Assembly (NCBI RefSeq): GCF_015234355.1
Contig: NZ_JADGMV010000009.1
Span: forward strand, 62,001-126,000
Origin: Psychrobacter sp. NG25
GTDB lineage: Bacteria > Pseudomonadota > Gammaproteobacteria > Pseudomonadales > Moraxellaceae
Direction of reading: 5' to 3'
DNA: 64,000 nucleotides
How positions within the stretch are numbered: the stretch's first letter is position 1; every line of letters starts with the position of its first letter. A model generated the notes under the pieces. That model ran no database searches, had not been told where the DNA came from, and was given only the letters and a program-made list of their open reading frames with translations. The position numbers and the translations under genes are program-made. Shown here one piece after another: positions 53,534-63,820 of this stretch.

Positions 53534-54508
53534 GTGAATAAAATTATTCAAACAGACGACCATGGTAACAAGCACATTAAACCAATACTGGTTGAGGCCT
53601 CTTCGCAGAACAATAGCTTTGATGTACAGCAATGGCGACGATACATAGAACAAGAAATTGGTTTTGTGCTACCAGATGTTCAGTTGCAGTGGTTAATCAA
53701 TGCGATTGACCACACTGCATCGTCGTATGGGTTGACTGCTAAAACTCTATGGCATCGGTTGCCAACGAATAATGAGATGCGTCAACAGCTATTAGATAAC
53801 GTACTGATTCATGAAAGTCGATTTTTTCGTTATATACCTTCTATCAATTTCGTCACAGAGTATGCAGTACAGCATCAGCGAGCACGGTTAACTGCTACCA
53901 ATACTGATAATAGTATTAAACGTGATTCTGATGAGTTGTTTCGTATTTGGAGTGTCGGCTGTGCAAGTGGACAAGAAGTTTGGTCCTTAGCAATGAGCTT
54001 AGCCTCAGAGAAATTGGAAAATTATACGATACTGGGTACAGATATTAGCCATCAAGCCATTAAGCGAGCACAGTCAGGGCATTATGATCAGCGGCAGAAA
54101 TCGTTAATCCCAGACAGTTGCCAGCAGTTTATCCAGCCATTGTGTGCTAATAGTGCGATTAGAAAACTAAATTTTTGTGATTCAACTATTACTAAAGAAA
54201 TGATAGCAAGCAACCAAGCACACTGGCAAATAGTGCCGAGCTTGCAACAATATGTTAGCTTTGCTTTACATAATATTATCAAACAAAAACCACCCACTCC
54301 GCATCTCCAAAATGTCATCATTTGCCAAAATATGTTGCTGTACTTCCGCAAGTTTGATCAGCGCGATGTTTTAGCAAGGCTATCAGAGCAATGTGCATTA
54401 GGTGGTTATATTATATTGGCTCCAGGTGAGGCGCTATTTTGGCGTCCTTCAAATATGCGCCGTATCGCGCACCCACAGGTTAATGTGTGGCAAAAAATTA
54501 ATGCCTAA
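53534..54508 (+). CDS. pilK: CheR-type chemoreceptor methyltransferase (PilK-like)
   Basis: The 324-residue protein starts at a GTG and has a helical N-terminal domain and a SAM-binding domain with FRIWSVGCASGQEVWSLAMSLA, TILGTDISHQAIKRAQ and NVIICQNMLLYFRKFDQRDVLARLSEQCALGG. It should methylate Glu residues of PilJ. Position between pilJ and chpA agrees with PilK. It is the partner of the CheB at 61380. Confidence 0.88.
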   Translation: MNKIIQTDDHGNKHIKPILVEASSQNNSFDVQQWRRYIEQEIGFVLPDVQLQWLINAIDHTASSYGLTAKTLWHRLPTNNEMRQQLLDNVLIHESRFFRYIPSINFVTEYAVQHQRARLTATNTDNSIKRDSDELFRIWSVGCASGQEVWSLAMSLASEKLENYTILGTDISHQAIKRAQSGHYDQRQKSLIPDSCQQFIQPLCANSAIRKLNFCDSTITKEMIASNQAHWQIVPSLQQYVSFALHNIIKQKPPTPHLQNVIICQNMLLYFRKFDQRDVLARLSEQCALGGYIILAPGEALFWRPSNMRRIAHPQVNVWQKINA

Positions 54509-54538
54509 ATTAGTGCTTAGACGAGTTAGGATGACCCT

Positions 54539-57500
54539 ATGAAAAACCAGCCCAATGACATAGTGACGCTCGAGTGGTTATTGCCACTATTTAATCAGCA
54601 ACTATCACAGATATCTGATGGCTGGCAACTAGTCAATGACAGTACTAATCACGAGCAGATGGTGAAAAACTACCATCAAGTTGGCGGCGCGCTAACAATG
54701 ATTCGCCTACCCCTGTTAGCAGATCTTGCCAATAAGCTGAGTTTATTGGTAGAGGCAAGTGGTCACGATGGTATTTCTATCAATAACAGTCGTATCGGTC
54801 AGTCTGCTCATAGATTATTAGAGCGTGAGCTGAATCAGTATATGCGTACTACTAGTCACAACACAACGCTGATTAATAATGCTGCTAATAACCTTGCACG
54901 CGCACTATCAGAGCTAGGTATAGCGATAGAGTCAACAGAAACTCTTGCGGCTAATCAGCATGAAGTCTTAGATGGTCATACGATCGATGACAACATCATT
55001 GATAGTATTGAAGTAAAATTTCTAGAAAGTAAAGAAACCATATATCTAGAGATTTATCACTACCAACAGTTATTATTGGTCTGGCGTCAGCAAGTACAAA
55101 AATTATTGGTGGCCAATACCAATCAATCATCTTTGTTAACGGTATTAGGTAGAGTAAGCCAATATTTATGGCAAGCTTCTCAAAATGAAGATGAGCAACG
55201 TCTCTGGTATCTAACAGACTTGTGGCTAAACGATCTTGCAAATAATGAGACACCACTACCTGAGAATTATGCCCCACTGTTAAGTCAGTTGGATCAAGTG
55301 ATAGAGTTGCATGCTGCGCAAACCGAGCTATCATCGAGTACTGTCAGAAGCTTGATCATCAGGGTATATATCGAATTAAGTAGCCTTGCGCAAAATAGTA
55401 ATAGCACTCAGTCCGTACTGAATATTTTGCCGCACAGCGCTGCATCAGCATCGCGTTTTTTACCACGTATACTCAGTGAGCTTGAAACGCTTATTTTTAA
55501 TCTGGATAAGCCAGACACAATTTTAGATCCTTTACAGAATATACAGCGCCAACTCGAGAATCGAGGCTGGATATATTATGTTGCACAAGTAGAGTCTATT
55601 CTTACAGATCTAGAGCATGCACTGTCATCAAGAACAGGATTTGCACAAGAACAATGGCAAATCGAGCGTCAGCTTCAAGAGCTATATAATGCTTTGTATA
55701 ATACCGAACAGACGATATCTCTAAAGATCGGAGATGCGGCCTCTTTTATCACAATACCTGATGATATCGATACACAAGCTGAAAGTGTTCAGGTTGTGAC
55801 TGCTAGCGATGGTAACTTGCGTGAGCTTCGCATCACAGTAGAAGACGTCAAACAAAGCTTTCATGAATATGTACAGCGCCAAGATATTACTTTGCTACCC
55901 ACGGCTACCGATTTCTCAAAGATTGGTGATGCTTTTGTTGAGATGGGTTTACCAGAGATTCATGAAACCATCAATGCGCTATCCAACATATTTACACAGT
56001 TGGCAGCTCATGAGATTGCCGCGCTTAGTTGGGATGTCACTCAGGCATTGGCTGAGGGATTGACATCTATTGAGCTGTTACTGGATTATCTTGCGCAGCA
56101 GGTGTTCGATCAAAAGTTATTGAATCAGGCATATGAGTATACTGCTAAGGCCACAGATCTACTTAATAACTATATTACCGCACCAGATAGCGTTGATGAA
56201 ACCTTTCTCACGCAAAAGCCAGTCGCAACTAATGTAATTCGTTATGACGATAATGGTGAATTGGCCCCTACTAGTGCTCAGTCCACTCATGCTGAATCTT
56301 TGACTGATTCACGTGTAGACGATGTTCTTATACAGGAGCAAGGTGCTGTCGAGAGTGATAGTCTAGAGAGTGAAGCTTTAGCAAAAGCCCGCACGCAAGT
56401 TCAGCCTGATAACTTTGAAATGGATGCAGATATTCGTGACATTTTCATTGAAGAGGCGACTGAAGTCATCGCTGACTTAGAAGACTTTTTACCTATTTGG
56501 AAGCAGGATGCACAAGATTTAACACCACTAACTGAAGTGCGTAGGGGTTTCCATACTTTAAAAGGCTCAGGCCGTATGGTAGGTGCTTTTAGTATTAGTG
56601 AGATGGCGTGGTCAATTGAAAATTTGCTTAATCGTCTTTTAGATAAAACATTGCCTGTCACTGATAATGTTGTCAATCTAGTCATTGAAACAGCAAAAAA
56701 ACTGCCTGCATTAGTCACAGATTTTGAAGTGCAGCAATTGCCAAGTTTTGACCCTGCTGTTACGGTTCTACAAAGTCATAATTTAATGACTCAGCAACCC
56801 ATGAATGCTGGGCTAAACGTGTCTGAGCCTGTTGAAGCCGAGTTGAGAGTCACTCCCGACACGATTTATGACTCTCAAACGACAGATGATAAAGATGAAA
56901 GCAGACATATAGCTGCTTCATTATCTGATATAAAGATTCCTGCGGTACTCGTACCATTCATGCAAGGCCCAGATCAACTATCAGCTGATGCTAACGATGC
57001 AGATCCCGATATTAAAGAGATATTTATAGAAGAAGCCAATGAAGTACTGGCTGAAATCGTACCTCTATATGAGCATTGGTGCCAGTCACCAAATGATTTA
57101 AGCGGGCTGACAGATATTCGTCGAGGCTTCCATACCTTAAAAGGTTCAGGCCGCATGGTAGGTGCCAACTATACTGCTGAGTTGGCCTGGGCGATAGAAA
57201 ATATGCTCAATCGTATCTTAGATAATAGTATTACGGTCTCAGAAGATATGAGTCAGCTTATTGCTGATGTATTAGCTGCTTACCCCTCAATGCTAGTAGT
57301 GTTTGAAAATGACAGTCAAGACTACCCAACTACGCTACCACTTTGGATCGCCTGCGCCAATGCTTATAGTAAGCAGCAAGGTGATGAATTCAGCTACTCT
57401 GCTTTATATCAGAATGATAAAGCATCCAATGCGTCTGGCCTTGAGAGTACTCAAGCATCATTATTGTCTTCTGAGCTAGGTGAAGCTACTCCTGCTTATG

Positions 57501-60500
57501 ATAATGCCAACAAAGAAATGGATGCTACGCTGCAGACGATTAACTCTGTCAATGAAATGATAGCAGAAGCGTCTATTATCATAGCGCCTCAAAGCGATGA
57601 AGAGAAAGAGTTTTGTGAGATTTTTATCGACGAAGCGGAAGAGTTATTGCAGGAAATAGATCAATTCGTTGATGAGCATCAAGATGAGTCTCATATTGAA
57701 GTAACAGATGATATTGTACGTGCATTCCATACTTTGAGAGGGGCCTCTGGTTCTAGTGCTCTAGCTGCTATTAGTGAGGTAAGTGCGACCATAGAGCATA
57801 GTTTAGAGTTATTACAGCAGAAAGATACGGCCATGAATGCTCAACATTTAGAGGCATTAGCGAAGTCTTCTACACTCATGGATGGTTATTTGAACAGCTA
57901 CAAGCAAAACGTTCAACCAAAAAATATATTGGTAAAAGATGCACAAAGCCAACAAGACCTAGCCTCATTACAGGCGATGCTTGGTGGACAACATGTCGCT
58001 AGTGATACTGAGGTTATGTTTGATAACAAACCAACGATAGAGCAATTATTAGATGATAATATCGATGAATTACTAGATGCTCAATGGGAGTTGGATGATG
58101 CGCTTAACCAAGCTGAAATAGCAAATATTCAGGACTATATAGAGCAGCAAATCTCACAAATAAAATATTTGGCCAATAAAGCACAACCATTTCCAAAGTT
58201 CATCTCAATTCTCGATGAGCTGGGTAACACCTATGGTTATTTAAACGACAATCCTGAAAAAGCAAGGGATACAGACATTCAAGCTATTTTACATACTGGT
58301 CATGCTCAGTTGGTTGGTTTGTTTGATGCGTTAGCGGGTAGTACCTCACTGAAAGTAGATCAAAAAGTTCTTGCGAATCTGCAAAGTATTTACCATGCGG
58401 ATAACGGCAGTGAAGATGAAGATGTTTTCGTCGTTCGAGCCATCTCAGCACCCGATCTACAACTTGAGTCTATCGATACTGATGCTGAGCTATTAGAAAT
58501 ATTTTTGGAAGAAGCGCAAGAGCTTGATACCGCATTAGATGAGAGCTTCAATAAATGGCGTGTGGATATTAGTAACGTTAATGCTCTAAAGGTTTTGCAG
58601 CGTCATCTGCACACCATCAAAGGTGGGGCACGGATGGCTGGCATTCGCAGTATTGGTGATCTGACCCACGAAGCCGAAAGCGTTTATGAAGCATTTGTAG
58701 AAAACAGACGAGTACCGACAGCCCAATGGCTTGAAGTTATGCAAATGGTGCAGGACACAATGTCATTGCAAGTCATGCATATCGTGAGCTATAAAAAATC
58801 ATTTTTTGCATCAGAGCTTATTGAGCAGTTACAACAGCTTTTAAAAGTAAAAGTCTTGCCAGAAATGGTAGAGCTAATCATACCTGTACCAAAAAATCAT
58901 TTTGAACCTGAAACGCAAAGTAAAATTATTAATAATACGCCTAGTAGAGATGACGTATTAGATAGCTCAAGCCTAGATAGAATGATTAAACAATCATGGG
59001 CTAATGGTTTGCCTGATCCTGATATATTAGCGGTATTTCTAGAAGAAGCAGAGGAGCTTACCAATCGTAATAAGTATCTGCAATTATTCTTAGAAGATAC
59101 GGGCAATAGAACAGCACTACAAGCCCTACAGCGTGACTTGCATACTATCAAAGGTGGTGCACGAATGGTTACTGCTAGTGGTATTGCAGATCTGGCTCAT
59201 GAAATGGAATCTGTGTATCAAGATTTTGTGGACAACCGCCGTCCTGCCACCAAAAAAGTATTAGAATTATTAGTCGCTAGTCATGATTGGCTAGCTGATG
59301 CGGTGTCTATTCTTAGACAACATGTCAACCCGCCAACACCTGCGTTACTCATTGAGGCATTACAGCAATTTAGCAAAAATCCTGATAGTTTAAAGCAAGT
59401 ACCTAAAGAGTCTCTACAATCTCAACGTGAAGCACTCTTGACTGCTAGAGAAAATCAAGATTCACAGTATCTGGCAAAAGATATTAGTGAAATGCCATCT
59501 ATGATCATCAGTACAAGCGAAGAAGATCAGAGTGCCAGTAACAATGAAATGATTCGTATCTCAGGTGGTTTGATTGAGCATATGATTAACTTGTCTGGTG
59601 AGTCAGCCATTAACCGTGCTCGTATTGACATGGGTATGAGTAGCTTGACTAACAGCCTTGAAGATATGGGTATTACCGTACAGCGATTGGCTGATCAGTT
59701 ACGTCGAATGGAAATCGAGCTTGAAGCACAAATCTTGTCTCAGATAGACGATGAATTGATTCAAAATGAAGATTTTGACCCTCTCGAGATGGATCAATAC
59801 TCTTCTTTAAATCAACTATCAAAATCTTTGACAGAATCAGCATCGGATTTGATTGATATTAATCATACGTTATTAGAAAAAACGCGTGATAGTGAAAGCC
59901 TTCTATTGCAATTATCAAGGACACAAACTGAACTACAAGACGGTCTTATGAACTCGCGTATGGTGCCATTCACGCACTTGACCCCACGTCTTGAACGTAT
60001 TGTACGCCAGACAGCCAATGAACTTAACAAATCTGTTGAGCTAACGATCGTCAATGCTGATGATGAGATGGATAGAACCATCCTCGAGCGTATGACTTCA
60101 CCACTTGAGCATATGCTACGTAATGCTGTCGATCATGGTATCGAAAATACCTCAACACGTCTCAGAGCAGGCAAGGAACGTAGCGGGCACATCACTCTAG
60201 AGGTCAATCGCGAAGGTAGTGAGATTGTCATCCAGTTAACGGATGATGGTAGGGGGATTGACGTAGAAGCAGTTCGTAACAAAGCTATTTCCCAAGGGCT
60301 TATTGATGCCAGCGATACCAGTCTAACTGACCTTGATATCATGCAATATATCTTTAATGCGGGATTAAGTACCAGCAAACAGGTGACGCAGATTTCTGGA
60401 CGCGGCGTAGGCATGGATGTGGTAATTAGTGAGATTCGTCAATTAGGCGGCTCTGTGTCAGTTGTCTCAGAGCTCGGTAAAGGCTCACGCTTTACGATGC

Positions 60501-61387
60501 GCTTACCATTGACGGTTGCGGTATCTGATGCTCTAGTTGTACGTGCAGCGGATCGTTACTATGCGATACCACTGGTACAGATTGAACGAGTGGTTCGCGT
60601 TAATCCTGAAAAACTGTACGACTACTATCAATCCGGTGCTCCAACGCTGAATTTTGAAGATGTTGATTATCGGGTGCGCTACTTAAATGAGATTTTATCA
60701 GGTAATAAACTGAACGAGTTGGTTGTTAATACCAATACAAGTTTACCACTAATTATTATTAAGAACCGTACTGGACAGAATATTGCGCTACAAGTTGATC
60801 AGATCGCAGGCTCACGTATTGAGGTAGTTGTAAAACCTTTAGGGCAACAACTATCACATCTATCGGGTATCTCAGCAGCTACTATTATGGGTGATGGTTC
60901 GGTAATGTTAATTTTGGATCTGATCGCTTTAATGCGCAATGCACAGATGATTCAAAATATACCGCAACCTATAGACTTCAAACGAAGAGGTTTAGAGTCT
61001 AAGTCTACTATCTTAGTGGTCGATGACTCAGTCACGGTACGTAAAGTGACGTCGCGCTTCTTGGAGCGTCAAGGGTTCAATGTGGCGCTTGCGAAAGATG
61101 GTGTCGATGCGATTGAGATATTACAAGATATGATACCGGACATGATATTATTAGATATTGAAATGCCACGCATGGATGGTTTCGAGGTGGCTACCCAAGT
61201 CAGATATAGCAAGCGCTTACAGCATATTCCAATTATTATGATTACATCGCGTACTGGTGAAAAGCATCGCGAGCGTGCATTAGAGATTGGTGTCAATGAT
61301 TACATGGGTAAGCCTTTCCAAGAACAAGTACTGCTCAATAAAATACAGCATATACTGGGTCAGAGGGTCAGTCTCACTCATGAATGA
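54539..61387 (+). CDS. chpA: Giant hybrid kinase ChpA of the Pil-Chp system
   Basis: The 2282-residue CheA-like kinase opens with a FimL-like region (YHQVGGALTMI near residue 45). Five histidine phosphotransfer motifs are visible, with phosphoacceptors H672, H865, H1064, H1358 and H1535 (HTLKGSGRMVGA twice, HTLRGASGSSAL, HTIKGGARM twice). Then come the P3 helices (from about 1670), the ATPase domain (LEHMLRNAVDHGIE near 1855, DDGRGID near 1900, GRGVGMDV near 1954), a CheW-like domain (from about 1993) and a receiver with D2206. ChpA of P. aeruginosa has six Hpt plus Ser/Thr variants, so one is missing or unseen. It phosphorylates PilG and PilH. The stop overlaps the next gene by 8 bases. Confidence 0.93.
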   Translation: MKNQPNDIVTLEWLLPLFNQQLSQISDGWQLVNDSTNHEQMVKNYHQVGGALTMIRLPLLADLANKLSLLVEASGHDGISINNSRIGQSAHRLLERELNQYMRTTSHNTTLINNAANNLARALSELGIAIESTETLAANQHEVLDGHTIDDNIIDSIEVKFLESKETIYLEIYHYQQLLLVWRQQVQKLLVANTNQSSLLTVLGRVSQYLWQASQNEDEQRLWYLTDLWLNDLANNETPLPENYAPLLSQLDQVIELHAAQTELSSSTVRSLIIRVYIELSSLAQNSNSTQSVLNILPHSAASASRFLPRILSELETLIFNLDKPDTILDPLQNIQRQLENRGWIYYVAQVESILTDLEHALSSRTGFAQEQWQIERQLQELYNALYNTEQTISLKIGDAASFITIPDDIDTQAESVQVVTASDGNLRELRITVEDVKQSFHEYVQRQDITLLPTATDFSKIGDAFVEMGLPEIHETINALSNIFTQLAAHEIAALSWDVTQALAEGLTSIELLLDYLAQQVFDQKLLNQAYEYTAKATDLLNNYITAPDSVDETFLTQKPVATNVIRYDDNGELAPTSAQSTHAESLTDSRVDDVLIQEQGAVESDSLESEALAKARTQVQPDNFEMDADIRDIFIEEATEVIADLEDFLPIWKQDAQDLTPLTEVRRGFHTLKGSGRMVGAFSISEMAWSIENLLNRLLDKTLPVTDNVVNLVIETAKKLPALVTDFEVQQLPSFDPAVTVLQSHNLMTQQPMNAGLNVSEPVEAELRVTPDTIYDSQTTDDKDESRHIAASLSDIKIPAVLVPFMQGPDQLSADANDADPDIKEIFIEEANEVLAEIVPLYEHWCQSPNDLSGLTDIRRGFHTLKGSGRMVGANYTAELAWAIENMLNRILDNSITVSEDMSQLIADVLAAYPSMLVVFENDSQDYPTTLPLWIACANAYSKQQGDEFSYSALYQNDKASNASGLESTQASLLSSELGEATPAYDNANKEMDATLQTINSVNEMIAEASIIIAPQSDEEKEFCEIFIDEAEELLQEIDQFVDEHQDESHIEVTDDIVRAFHTLRGASGSSALAAISEVSATIEHSLELLQQKDTAMNAQHLEALAKSSTLMDGYLNSYKQNVQPKNILVKDAQSQQDLASLQAMLGGQHVASDTEVMFDNKPTIEQLLDDNIDELLDAQWELDDALNQAEIANIQDYIEQQISQIKYLANKAQPFPKFISILDELGNTYGYLNDNPEKARDTDIQAILHTGHAQLVGLFDALAGSTSLKVDQKVLANLQSIYHADNGSEDEDVFVVRAISAPDLQLESIDTDAELLEIFLEEAQELDTALDESFNKWRVDISNVNALKVLQRHLHTIKGGARMAGIRSIGDLTHEAESVYEAFVENRRVPTAQWLEVMQMVQDTMSLQVMHIVSYKKSFFASELIEQLQQLLKVKVLPEMVELIIPVPKNHFEPETQSKIINNTPSRDDVLDSSSLDRMIKQSWANGLPDPDILAVFLEEAEELTNRNKYLQLFLEDTGNRTALQALQRDLHTIKGGARMVTASGIADLAHEMESVYQDFVDNRRPATKKVLELLVASHDWLADAVSILRQHVNPPTPALLIEALQQFSKNPDSLKQVPKESLQSQREALLTARENQDSQYLAKDISEMPSMIISTSEEDQSASNNEMIRISGGLIEHMINLSGESAINRARIDMGMSSLTNSLEDMGITVQRLADQLRRMEIELEAQILSQIDDELIQNEDFDPLEMDQYSSLNQLSKSLTESASDLIDINHTLLEKTRDSESLLLQLSRTQTELQDGLMNSRMVPFTHLTPRLERIVRQTANELNKSVELTIVNADDEMDRTILERMTSPLEHMLRNAVDHGIENTSTRLRAGKERSGHITLEVNREGSEIVIQLTDDGRGIDVEAVRNKAISQGLIDASDTSLTDLDIMQYIFNAGLSTSKQVTQISGRGVGMDVVISEIRQLGGSVSVVSELGKGSRFTMRLPLTVAVSDALVVRAADRYYAIPLVQIERVVRVNPEKLYDYYQSGAPTLNFEDVDYRVRYLNEILSGNKLNELVVNTNTSLPLIIIKNRTGQNIALQVDQIAGSRIEVVVKPLGQQLSHLSGISAATIMGDGSVMLILDLIALMRNAQMIQNIPQPIDFKRRGLESKSTILVVDDSVTVRKVTSRFLERQGFNVALAKDGVDAIEILQDMIPDMILLDIEMPRMDGFEVATQVRYSKRLQHIPIIMITSRTGEKHRERALEIGVNDYMGKPFQEQVLLNKIQHILGQRVSLTHE

Positions 61388-62384
61388 TAATACAGGTGTT
61401 GTGGCACTGAGGAATAAAAACAAGAATGATATTAAGGTGATGGTCGTGGCAGAAGACCATCATCAGCGTATGGCATTTTCGGATACCGTCCGCAGTTGCG
61501 GCTTTATCCTTGTTGGTTGTATGTCACAGGCGCAGTTGCAAGCAAAAACTGTGCTTTCTGATGTGGTTGTTGATATCTGGCTGATAGATAGTGAATACGA
61601 TGACAATATTGTGACTGCGACTACCGTTTCTAGACCCGCTGCAGTGTTGGTGGGCTTTAGTCAAGCACCTTATCTTAATGAAGCCACCCAGTATGCGAAA
61701 TGGCAGCGTAAGCTCAAACGTAAGCTTGCACATATGCTTAAACTACCCATGCTAATGGATGCACCAGCTCATAAACATGATAGTACTGATACCGATTGGC
61801 ATTATGTGGTTTTTCTGGGCGCCTCTATGGGTGGTCCAAGTGCTATCAAAGAGTTTTTAGACAACTTGTCGGCTACGCTGCCAGTTTGTATCTTATTAGC
61901 ACATCATTTTAATAGAACCATGATTGATACATTGCCACGTATTTTGAACCGTCACAATGATTGGCATTGTCAGGTCATTACTTCTTCGCAGCGCTTACGA
62001 GCTGGTCAGTGTCTCATAGCACCTATTGATAAACAGATTGTCTGTGATTCGACAGGTCGAGTTATACTGTTAGACCAAGCTTGGAAAGGTGAGTATAAGC
62101 CTGCAATTGGTCAAATCCTGAAAAACACTAGTGATGTTTATGGTAGTGAGCTTATTAATATCATATTTTCAGGTATGGGTAATGACGGCTCTCAGTATCT
62201 GGATCTCATTCAAGATAATAATAGTCAACTTTGGGTCCAAGACCCCAGCATGAGTGCCTGTTCGAGTCAACCTCAGGCCATTATCGATTCAGGATACTGT
62301 GGTTTTATTGGTAGTCCTACAGATTTGGCGCAAAAACTGACAGACTATATTAGTGAAAGGGCAGTCAAAGCCTTTCCACCCTAA
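61380..62384 (+). CDS. chpB: CheB-type methylesterase ChpB
   Basis: About 334 residues from ATG 61380, overlapping the end of chpA. The C-terminal esterase domain has the triad S149 (GASMGGPSA), H175 (AHHF) and D269 (GMGNDGS). The N-terminal 110 residues (IKVMVVAEDHHQRMAFSDTV) resemble a receiver domain, but the acidic pocket (normally D-D) reads AEDHHQR and the phosphoacceptor region (VVVDIWLIDSEYDDN) lacks the usual DxxMP pattern, so phosphorylation may be lost. It should deamidate and demethylate PilJ. The open frame upstream inside chpA is not used. Confidence 0.88.
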   Translation: MNDNTGVVALRNKNKNDIKVMVVAEDHHQRMAFSDTVRSCGFILVGCMSQAQLQAKTVLSDVVVDIWLIDSEYDDNIVTATTVSRPAAVLVGFSQAPYLNEATQYAKWQRKLKRKLAHMLKLPMLMDAPAHKHDSTDTDWHYVVFLGASMGGPSAIKEFLDNLSATLPVCILLAHHFNRTMIDTLPRILNRHNDWHCQVITSSQRLRAGQCLIAPIDKQIVCDSTGRVILLDQAWKGEYKPAIGQILKNTSDVYGSELINIIFSGMGNDGSQYLDLIQDNNSQLWVQDPSMSACSSQPQAIIDSGYCGFIGSPTDLAQKLTDYISERAVKAFPP

Positions 62385-62401
62385 CTTATTGTGAGTGATG
62401 T

Positions 62402-62899
62402 ATGAAACAAATTTTGAAACATTCGTTTGAAGCAGTGAGTTTGTTGACCACTACCAATGGGATGCTCGACGTTACTATTGTTCCGGCATTCAACCAGCCT
62501 GATTGGGTGATTCCAAGTAGTCTGATTTTGAGTGTGGATGAGTATGACGAGCACATATCAACTTATAACTGGCAGGAACAAGAAGTTGCCGTGTTCCATT
62601 TGCTACCGCAAAATGAGGTAGGAGATAAAATAATCGTACTAGAAGGTAATACCTCAGAGCATCGCTTAGCGTTACAAACGGCAGGTGAGCTACACCAATT
62701 ACAAGTACGTATTTCAGATGTTAAAGATATAGAAGTACCTGAAAATTTCGATAAAACAAATATCAACGAAACAGCAGTACCCTTTAATGAAAACGTTATG
62801 CTATCCTACCTTTTTCAGACCGTTATGATTGAGGATAAAGTATATTTAATACCAGACTTAGATAAAATTGCTCATCAGTTGGTTGATGTAAGCAGCTAG
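62402..62899 (+). CDS. chpC: CheW-like protein ChpC
   Basis: The 165-residue protein lies 17 bases after chpB, with GAGTGATGT before the ATG. LILSVDEYDEHISTYNWQEQEVAVFHLLPQ and HQLQVRISDVKDIEVPEN show a diverged CheW fold without the conserved GxxNxRG loop. ChpC in P. aeruginosa is an optional second adaptor; position and size support the name, while sequence support is modest. It ends the cluster. Confidence 0.75.
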   Translation: MKQILKHSFEAVSLLTTTNGMLDVTIVPAFNQPDWVIPSSLILSVDEYDEHISTYNWQEQEVAVFHLLPQNEVGDKIIVLEGNTSEHRLALQTAGELHQLQVRISDVKDIEVPENFDKTNINETAVPFNENVMLSYLFQTVMIEDKVYLIPDLDKIAHQLVDVSS

Positions 62900-63043
62900 A
62901 CTCGCTTCTACTTTCTATTCGTTTACTATGAAGTGAATTGAATGTTCAAATTATCTCAACGGCCTTTGAGTCCTGAATAAATAGCTGTTTTTATCTATAT
63001 TGCTGATGACAGATAACTAGTAATAAGGGTAATAGGGTAGCTC

Positions 63044-63562
63044 ATGAGTAATGCAAATTCAAAGTGGTCAGTCAGTAGCCGGATTTTTCACTGGATCAGT
63101 GCTGTTTTATTATTGATTACGTGGATAATGATGCTGTTGAACAATAATCTTGATAGTAATATCTATATCGGACTGCACAAAGCTTTTGGCGTTAGTTTAC
63201 TGTTTTGGATGATAGCGCGAGTGATTAATCGTGTATTTACTAAAGCGCCGCCATCTATATCAATGCCTAAATGGCAGTTACTATTGTCTCACTTGTCGCA
63301 TTTTGGACTATATGCTTTGCTAATAGCAATGCCAACGGTTGGTTTGTTGATGACTGTCTATGGTGGTCGACCTGTTGATATTTTTGGCTTGTTTCAAATA
63401 CCTGTATTTGTCACGCCAGACAGAACTTTGGCTCGTTTCTATAACAACCTGCATACTGATGTTATTTGGCAAGCTATTATTGCGTTTACGGCTGTTCATA
63501 TTAGCGCGGCTTTATATCATCAGTTTGTCAAAAAAGATAATCTGATAGCGCGTATGAAATAG
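63044..63562 (+). CDS. Cytochrome b561 family protein
   Basis: A 172-residue, four-helix inner-membrane protein with the b561 haem ligands: His in RIFHWISAVLLL, His in YIGLHKAFGVSLLFWMIAR, and His in NLHTDVIWQAII and AVHISAALYHQFVKKDNLIARM. The pattern KxGLHKSxG and final YHxFVKKDxLIxRM is typical. Members transfer electrons from superoxide or quinol. It stands alone and ends at a strong terminator. Confidence 0.93.
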   Translation: MSNANSKWSVSSRIFHWISAVLLLITWIMMLLNNNLDSNIYIGLHKAFGVSLLFWMIARVINRVFTKAPPSISMPKWQLLLSHLSHFGLYALLIAMPTVGLLMTVYGGRPVDIFGLFQIPVFVTPDRTLARFYNNLHTDVIWQAIIAFTAVHISAALYHQFVKKDNLIARMK

Positions 63563-63631
63563 TCCATTGTAAAATAGCTGTGTGTTGCTAAAAGTTTTAA
63601 ATATTGCTAGCAGAAATGTCATGACTCAAAC

Positions 63632-63668
63632 TAAAAAAGCCCTCAGTAATAATACTGAGGGCTTTTTT
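63632..63668 (+). terminator. Terminator of the cytochrome b561 gene
   Basis: AAAAAAGCCCTCAGTA and TACTGAGGGCTTTTTT are exact complements around an eight-base loop. Confidence 0.92.
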
Positions 63669-63710
63669 GAAATACAGCATAAAAGCATCAACTGAAACTG
63701 TCTGCTGTTA

Positions 63711-63817
63711 TATAGTCGATTCAATTTAAAAGTAGTACAAAGCAACCGAGTGAAGATATATATTAAATACTTCAAGCGAGGTTAACTCAGTAATGCTTTT
63801 ATAATGGAATGACGATA
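63711..63817 (-). repeat. 107-bp interspersed palindromic repeat, copy C
   Basis: It runs TATAGTCGATTCAATTTAAAA to TAATGGAATGACGATA and is reverse-complementary to copies A and B over its whole length (for example ACTTCAAGCGAGG). It ends three bases before the minE stop codon. Confidence 0.85.
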
Positions 63818-63820
63818 ACT

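Noticed and set aside
54996..55334. 112-codon minus-strand frame inside chpA
   Set aside because: It is a shadow of the chpA reading frame, without ribosome site or family features.
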